From Mycogone perniciosa (Eukaryota; Ascomycota; Sordariomycetes; Hypocreales; Hypocreaceae): a stretch of DNA of 21,962 nt. The stretch is from contig JAOALB010000238.1 in NCBI GenBank assembly GCA_025331125.1, positions 1-21,962 of the forward strand, given 5' to 3'. Below the pieces are notes generated by a model. That model was not told the origin of the DNA. It worked only from the letters and a program-made list of their open reading frames with translations, and did not search any database. Positions 17,901 through 21,962 of this stretch are shown in pieces; the first letter of the stretch is position 1; the number at the start of each line of letters is the position of its first letter. The translations under genes were made by a program, and so were the position numbers.

Positions 17901-19000
17901 ATAAGTTTCTGCAGTTTATTATAGGTTAAAGATATATTTCCCTTTCTTATTAGGTTTTCCTTTAAATATAGCAAGTAATATATTATAGTCCTTTAAAGGC
18001 TAATTATACCTTTCCTATCTATATAGGCATTCCTTTTTAATAGGAGCTTTTAAATATATACTATTATTTACTATAGCTTTATTTAAGCAGTTATTAAATA
18101 TTATATAAAGTTTATAAATATAATTTTCTGTATTTTATATACTATTTAAGAAAGGTTAATTAAACTAATTAAAAGAGAAAATTTTAATAGTTTTACTACT
18201 TTTAATTTAACTGTTTATATAGTATAAATAGTATAAAGTAAAGTTTAAAGTATAGTGTATTTTAATAGCTTTTAGGAAAGCCTTTTAGGCAGCTATTCCT
18301 ATAACTTTAAAGAGCTTATACTTTACTGCATTTATATAAATACGCGACTAGTTTATATACTATACTTTTAGCTTAAAGTTCCTATACTTTATATTATATA
18401 GGATGCATTTATATAAAATCTATACTTTTTCGCGTATTATATCTTTATAAAAAGCTAATTATTTTTTAAGTTTTTATTATTTTTATTAGCTATTTTAATA
18501 GCAGTAAAAGGTAAAACTATAGCTTAAGTTGCAGCTTTAAAGTCTATAAAGATTAAAGTATAGATACTAGTATTAACTGTTTTTTATATCTACTTAAAAA
18601 TTACTGCTTTAGCCTTCCTTTTTTTAATATATAAAGTAATAGTATACTAGTATTTATAAAGTAGACTATTATAATAAATAAAGATATTTATTAAAATAGC
18701 TTTTTTTTTAAATACTTTTAAGGTAGTTTCCTTTACTTTAACTAAAGTAAATAGCTTTAAAGCAGGGAAATAGTTATTATCTTAATTAAGGAAATTAAAA
18801 TTAACTTTATTCTAAATCCTTACAGTAGTTATATAGTTATTTAAAACAGTAATCTATTTAATCCACTAAACTATTAAATTTAGCTTTATAAAGGTAATAT
18901 CTCTTATATTATTTATTATAAAAAGTAGCTTTAAAAGCTTAAAAGTGAAGGGAAAAAGTAAAAGTAAAGATATGATATTAAGGGAAGTTTCTAGTAACTT
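17900..19000 (-). pseudogene. Gag remnant of Copia element C
   Basis: Between the primer site and the protease the minus strand gives a long frame with stops: RDITFIKLNLIV*WIK*ITV near 18860-18905, then KRKAKAVIFK*I*KTVNTSI and TLIFIDFKAAT*AIV. The pattern 'f..L.g..Nw..W.......l' followed by 'a...i...v......' is that of Copia Gag (UBN2/Retrotran_gag-like). A CCHC knuckle could not be placed with certainty. Assignment rests on this pattern and on the position directly after the 5' LTR and primer site. Confidence 0.6.
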
Positions 19001-19014
19001 TAATAGTTACTATT

Positions 19015-19026
19015 TAGGCTTATAAC
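19015..19026 (-). promoter_or_regulatory. Primer-binding site of element C, half-tRNA initiator-Met type
   Basis: Directly inside the 5' LTR the minus strand reads GTTATAAGCCTA. The anticodon arm of eukaryotic initiator tRNA-Met is complementary to GGTTATGGGCCCAG, the site used by Drosophila copia with a cleaved half-tRNA as primer. GTTATGGGCCCA differs from the observed 12-mer at three positions, all G-to-A or C-to-T, as expected from RIP. It confirms the minus orientation and Copia identity of C. Confidence 0.7.
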
Positions 19027-19300
19027 TGTTATAAAGCGCGGTATAGCTATATAAAGTATAAAGAGAAATAGAAATAAAGCTTGATTCTAGTAATAAATAT
19101 ACTGTAATAGCCTCGCTATATATATATATAGCTAATATAAAGGAAAATATAGAATATATATATTATAAGCGCCTATATAGTCTAATATATCGCTTACGCG
19201 ATATATATATTAGCTAGTATCTGCTATATAAGCAGATAAAAGCTCCTTAGCGCTAATAAGCGCTAATAAGTGGTAGGTCCTTAGCCTACCTAACTTAACA
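19027..19300 (-). repeat. 5' LTR of Copia element C (274 bp)
   Basis: This is the direct repeat of 12070-12345. On the plus strand it begins TGTTATAAAGCG and ends CTAACTTAACA, giving TGTTA/TAACA inverted ends. It retains more ancestral bases than the other LTR, for example GGTAGGTCCTTAGCCTACC near its end. Inside are the hairpin TATATCGC/GCGATATA around 19185-19206, the 7-bp-arm hairpin ATCTGCT/AGCAGAT and the CGCTAATAA tandem. Confidence 0.93.
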
Positions 19301-19520
19301 GTTTATATTTTAAGGTTTTAACTATTTTATAAGTTATATAGCGAGAAATAATATCTTGCATTATTTTCTTAAATCCTTAAAACTCGAAATACCTTTAAAC
19401 CTATTTACAGGTCTTGCAAATACCCTTATATCTATATATTAGGTATTAATAAACTTCTATAACTATATTTTTCTAAAGTTTATTTAAAATCCAAATCTTT
19501 CGATTTTATTAACACATTCC
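19301..19520 (-). pseudogene. Integrase zinc finger of element D
   Basis: The minus frame reads IEVY*YLIYRYKGICKTCK, then V*RYFEF*GFKKIMQDIISR and YITYKIVKTLKYK, ending at the Copia LTR. This is the HHCC finger of Gypsy integrases ('evH.hp..GH.G..kt...v...f.wpgm...v..yv..C..C...K'). The His codons and both final Cys codons appear as Tyr, a C-to-T or G-to-A change. The protein should continue with the DDE core, but the sequence runs straight into the LTR of C. Confidence 0.82.
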
Positions 19521-19859
19521 TTTATTATTAAACTCTATATCTTCTAGGAATCTATTGCTATCCCAGGTAGTATAATACTCTTTGATATATTAAAGTATAG
19601 CATTATTATTAAATACTTTATATATAGCTTAAAGTGCTATTTATTAATAGTATTTTTTAAAGGTTTATTTTAAAATCTGCCTAGTATACTTAATCTTTCT
19701 TTAATTATAGTCAGCTTATCTATTAAATGCGTTTACTTATCTATTCTTAAATCTTTTCTAGTAGATTAAAATATAGTTAAATTCTAAAAGGTATTCTATA
19801 TAGTAGATCTGCCTTTGAAAGAGTTATTAAACTATCGCGAAGTATATAATATTCTTATA

Positions 19860-20090
19860 ATTAATATATACCTTAACCTTATATATTCCTTTTAATAGGT
19901 AATATTGCTATTTTTTAAATATAAAAATAATAGCGAGGAATCTTTTATTATATATTAAATAGTTTAATTCTGCGCTAGATAATACTTAAAAATAAAAGGC
20001 AATAAAGTATAGCTTACTATTTTTATCCTTTTAACTAAGCTAAACTTTTATAGTAAAGTTAAAAATATCTATTTTAACTTTTATTTCTTT
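19860..20090 (-). pseudogene. RNase H domain of element D
   Basis: The minus frame reads VKIDIFNFTIKV*LS*KDKN, LYFIAFYF*VLSSAELNYLI and YNKRFLAIIFIFKK*QYYLL. It matches 'v.tDaSd.aiGavLsQ', 'h.iaf.Srkls.aE.nY.i.dkElLAii.a.k.Wr.yL'. The first catalytic Asp (GAT) is retained here, unlike copy B. It follows the D reverse transcriptase at the usual distance. Confidence 0.87.
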
Positions 20091-20399
20091 AAATAAGTTA
20101 AATATAATAAATATAGGTTTTTCTAAGATAAACTGCTTAAGTTTATTAAAGGTATCCTAGATATTTAATGCCTATAGAAACTTTTAATCTTTTTTAATAA
20201 ATTTATAAAAAGTTTATATAATACTTTTATAATTTTTAATAAATTATTAATAATAGTTAATAAATTTTCAAAAGCTTTAAACTTCTTTAATTATTATAGG
20301 TATAGGCTAGTCTTTTACTGTTTATACTTTTAATAAATCTATATAGATTTCTTTAAAGGTAATAATATACTTTAAAAAAATAACTTTCTATATATAGAA

Positions 20400-20990
20400 T
20401 TTATATTTCTCTAATTCTATAAATAATTTTGTATTTTATAGTATTTATAATACTTTATAGATATATACTTTATATTCTTTAAAGGTATCTAAAAAGATTA
20501 AGATATTATTTAAGTAAATAACTATAAAGATATTAAAGTACTCTTTTAATATATTATTAATTATTTTTTAGAATATTACAGGGGTATTAATAAGAATGAA
20601 AAGTATAATAAAGTATTTAAATAAGCTATACTTAATTTAAAATGCGGTTATTTATTTATATCCTTTTTTAATTTAAATAAAGTTATAAGCGCCTTTAACA
20701 TCCAGTACTGTAAACTATTTCTTCCTATATAATTTATCCTGTAATTCTATAATTAATAGTAATAGAGTTTTATCTTTAATAGTAGCTTTATTACATAATT
20801 AGTAATTTATAATTAACTATAGTTTACTTTTTTTCTTTCATATAAATATAATAAAATAGCCTGCTTTTAATAAAAAGGGTTAAATATATCCTTTAGCTAA
20901 TATATTATTTAAATAATTATATAGGCTTTTAAGCTTTTTTGTTATTTAAATTATAAATCTTATAAAAGGTAATACTAGCCTTATTTTTAA
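20400..20990 (-). pseudogene. Reverse transcriptase of element D
   Basis: The minus frame reads LNNILAKGYI*PFLLKAGYF (about 20870-20930), then FTVLDVKGAYNFI*IKKGYK (the 'Lr.aYnliRi..GdEWkTAF' block with the first Asp retained), KYSLFKYFIILFIL, INTPVIF* and finally VIYLNNILIF (YLNNI at plus 20502-20516). The YxDD box has both Asp as Asn. This is the most complete RT ladder in the window, and its sequence differs clearly from copy B, supporting a separate Gypsy family. Confidence 0.93.
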
Positions 20991-21379
20991 ATTTAATTAT
21001 ATAGTTTTATTAACTATATTCTAATAGCTTTATATTAAGTGTTTCTTTAAATAGTTTATTATACTTCTAGTATTCTTTAAGGATATTCTATAGCTGTTTT
21101 AATAATATTATTATTTTAAAGCTTTTTATTTTAAATATTTTATTAATATTATTAAATGCTTTCTATAAAAAAGCAATTATTTTTTAAATTCATTTATCCT
21201 TTTATTTACTTTACTTAAATTTTACTTTTAGGTAGATTATTTCTGTAATTAAATTAAAAGTAACTTCCTTAATTCCTTTCTTTAATATACTTAAAGGTTT
21301 TATATAGGATTTCTGCCCTATAGCTAAAGCCTTTCTAATAGTTCTAATTGTTAAGGAAGCTTTATTATTGCGCTAATAA
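20991..21379 (-). other. Protease-to-RT linker of element D
   Basis: This degraded coding sequence joins the D protease to its RT. Its left end approaches the start of the RT domain (a reading GLVLPFIRFIISITKKLK lies near 20930-20990). I recognise no separate domain and see no independent gene. Confidence 0.5.
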
Positions 21380-21700
21380 AGCTAGCTGTTTTCTTAATTA
21401 ATATTAAAGTTATTGCATTTTAACTAAAAATAACTAAAAATAATATTATACTTATCGATATTTACTATATTACAGGGAACTACTCTTTTACATTTAGCGA
21501 TTTTAAATTTAAGATAATGAATCTTTTACGTAACCTATCTATTATTATATATAAAAGCTCCTTTTGCTATTTAATAAAGTTAATATAATTTAGTTTTTTT
21601 TTTAAAGTAACTATAAGCGATTTACAGTTATAAGTGCAATAAAATTACTTATTGCTCTGCTATTTACTAATATATATAATTAATATCCTTAAACTATTAT
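21380..21700 (-). pseudogene. Retropepsin-type protease of element D
   Basis: The minus frame reads ILVNSRAISNFIALITVNRL, matching the 'alvDSGAtsnFis...v..l' start of Gypsy proteases, with Asp-Ser-Gly changed to Asn-Ser-Arg (plus 21656-21664). About 70 residues on comes VNIDKYNIIFSYF*LKCNNF, the 'd.ydiiLG.pWL..hnP' segment. Both active-site changes (GAT/GAC to AAT, GGA to AGA) are G-to-A. An intact enzyme would process the polyprotein. Confidence 0.85.
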
Positions 21701-21962
21701 CTTTAATTTAAAATATAATAAATCTTTATTATTACTTTTATTATTTAATATTTTAAAAGATATAATTTCTTAATTATTACTTTATAGCCCTTTTATAGGT
21801 AATATTAATTATTTTTTAATTCTTTTCTTTTTATATAGATTTCGCAATTAATTAAGGTTCTTTAAAGTAAATGCCACCTTCTTTTATTATAAGCAGTTCT
21901 TTTCTAAATAATAAAGTTAAACTAGTTTCAATATAGCTCCTTTATAATTTAATTAATCTCTT

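Larger units (their letters stand above)
12070..19300 (-). mobile_element. Copia element C, RIP-degraded, with extra 3' region
   Basis: Two direct LTRs (12070-12345 and 19027-19300) bound a minus-strand element of 7231 bp. In reading direction it carries a half-tRNA primer site, gag, protease, integrase, reverse transcriptase and RNase H, the order that defines Copia/Pseudoviridae, then about 1.4 kb of extra sequence with an antisense frame, and a polypurine tract. Copia elements are commonly about 5 kb, so the extra region and long gag-protease interval make it large. It sits in the integrase gene of D. The flanks (ACTAC left, GTTTA right) do not form a target duplication, so one junction was altered later, or the two LTRs come from different insertions. 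Confidence 0.92.
19301..21962 (-). mobile_element. Gypsy chromovirus D, 5' part (protease to integrase finger; continues beyond the window)
   Basis: The minus strand carries, in reading order from the right edge: protease, RT, RNase H and integrase zinc finger, ending at the junction with element C. It shares the Gypsy domain order with the 10462-12069 segment and together they make one element, except that the integrase catalytic core between them is missing. The gag and 5' LTR lie to the right of the window. All frames are broken in the RIP manner. Confidence 0.9.

Noticed and set aside
1..21962. AT-rich DNA as a mitochondrial or plasmid genome
   Set aside because: No mitochondrial genes, rRNA or tRNA are visible; nuclear LTR retrotransposons with RIP-type mutations account for the sequence.

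Overview
The window looks like a piece of AT-rich heterochromatin from a filamentous ascomycete (Pezizomycotina). It carries no intact gene, tRNA or rRNA that I can find. It is made almost entirely of nested LTR retrotransposons, and their coding frames are riddled with TAA/TAG stops. The catalytic Asp codons I could place are mostly Asn, Gln/Trp codons are mostly stops, and differences between copies are almost all C/T or G/A. This is the signature of repeat-induced point mutation (RIP), which is known only from fungi. I cannot name the species.

Left half (1-9757): one Gypsy chromovirus family is present twice. Copy A lies on the minus strand. Its 5' LTR is at 9596-9757 and it runs leftwards out of the window. 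Copy B (2065-8664, plus strand, 6600 bp) is complete: 162-bp LTRs, gag, protease, reverse transcriptase, RNase H, integrase, chromodomain and polypurine tract. B inserted into the gag region of A in the opposite orientation and is flanked by a perfect 5-bp target duplication, ATATA. The A and B arms align over 3152 bp with no net length change.

Spacer (9758-10461): AT-rich, unassigned DNA with a palindrome.

Right half (10462-21962): a second, distinct Gypsy chromovirus (D, minus strand) has its 3' LTR at 10462-10841. Its body is split by a Copia element (C, minus strand, 12070-19300) sitting in the integrase gene. D resumes at 19301 with the integrase zinc finger, then RNase H, RT and protease, and leaves the window at the right. 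The integrase catalytic core of D is missing at the junction and C has no target duplication, so this was not a simple insertion.

Two segments stand out. In both D (about 11201-11580) and C (about 12845-13246, possibly to 13690), a comparatively GC-rich reading frame lies on the plus strand, antisense to pol, between the end of pol and the 3' LTR. The one in D resembles a repeat-associated hypothetical protein type common in fungi. The one in C is Pro/Ala-rich, may be Gag-like, and looks less damaged by RIP than its surroundings. Other notable points are a RIP-altered half-tRNA-iMet primer site in C and a possible self-priming arrangement in A/B.
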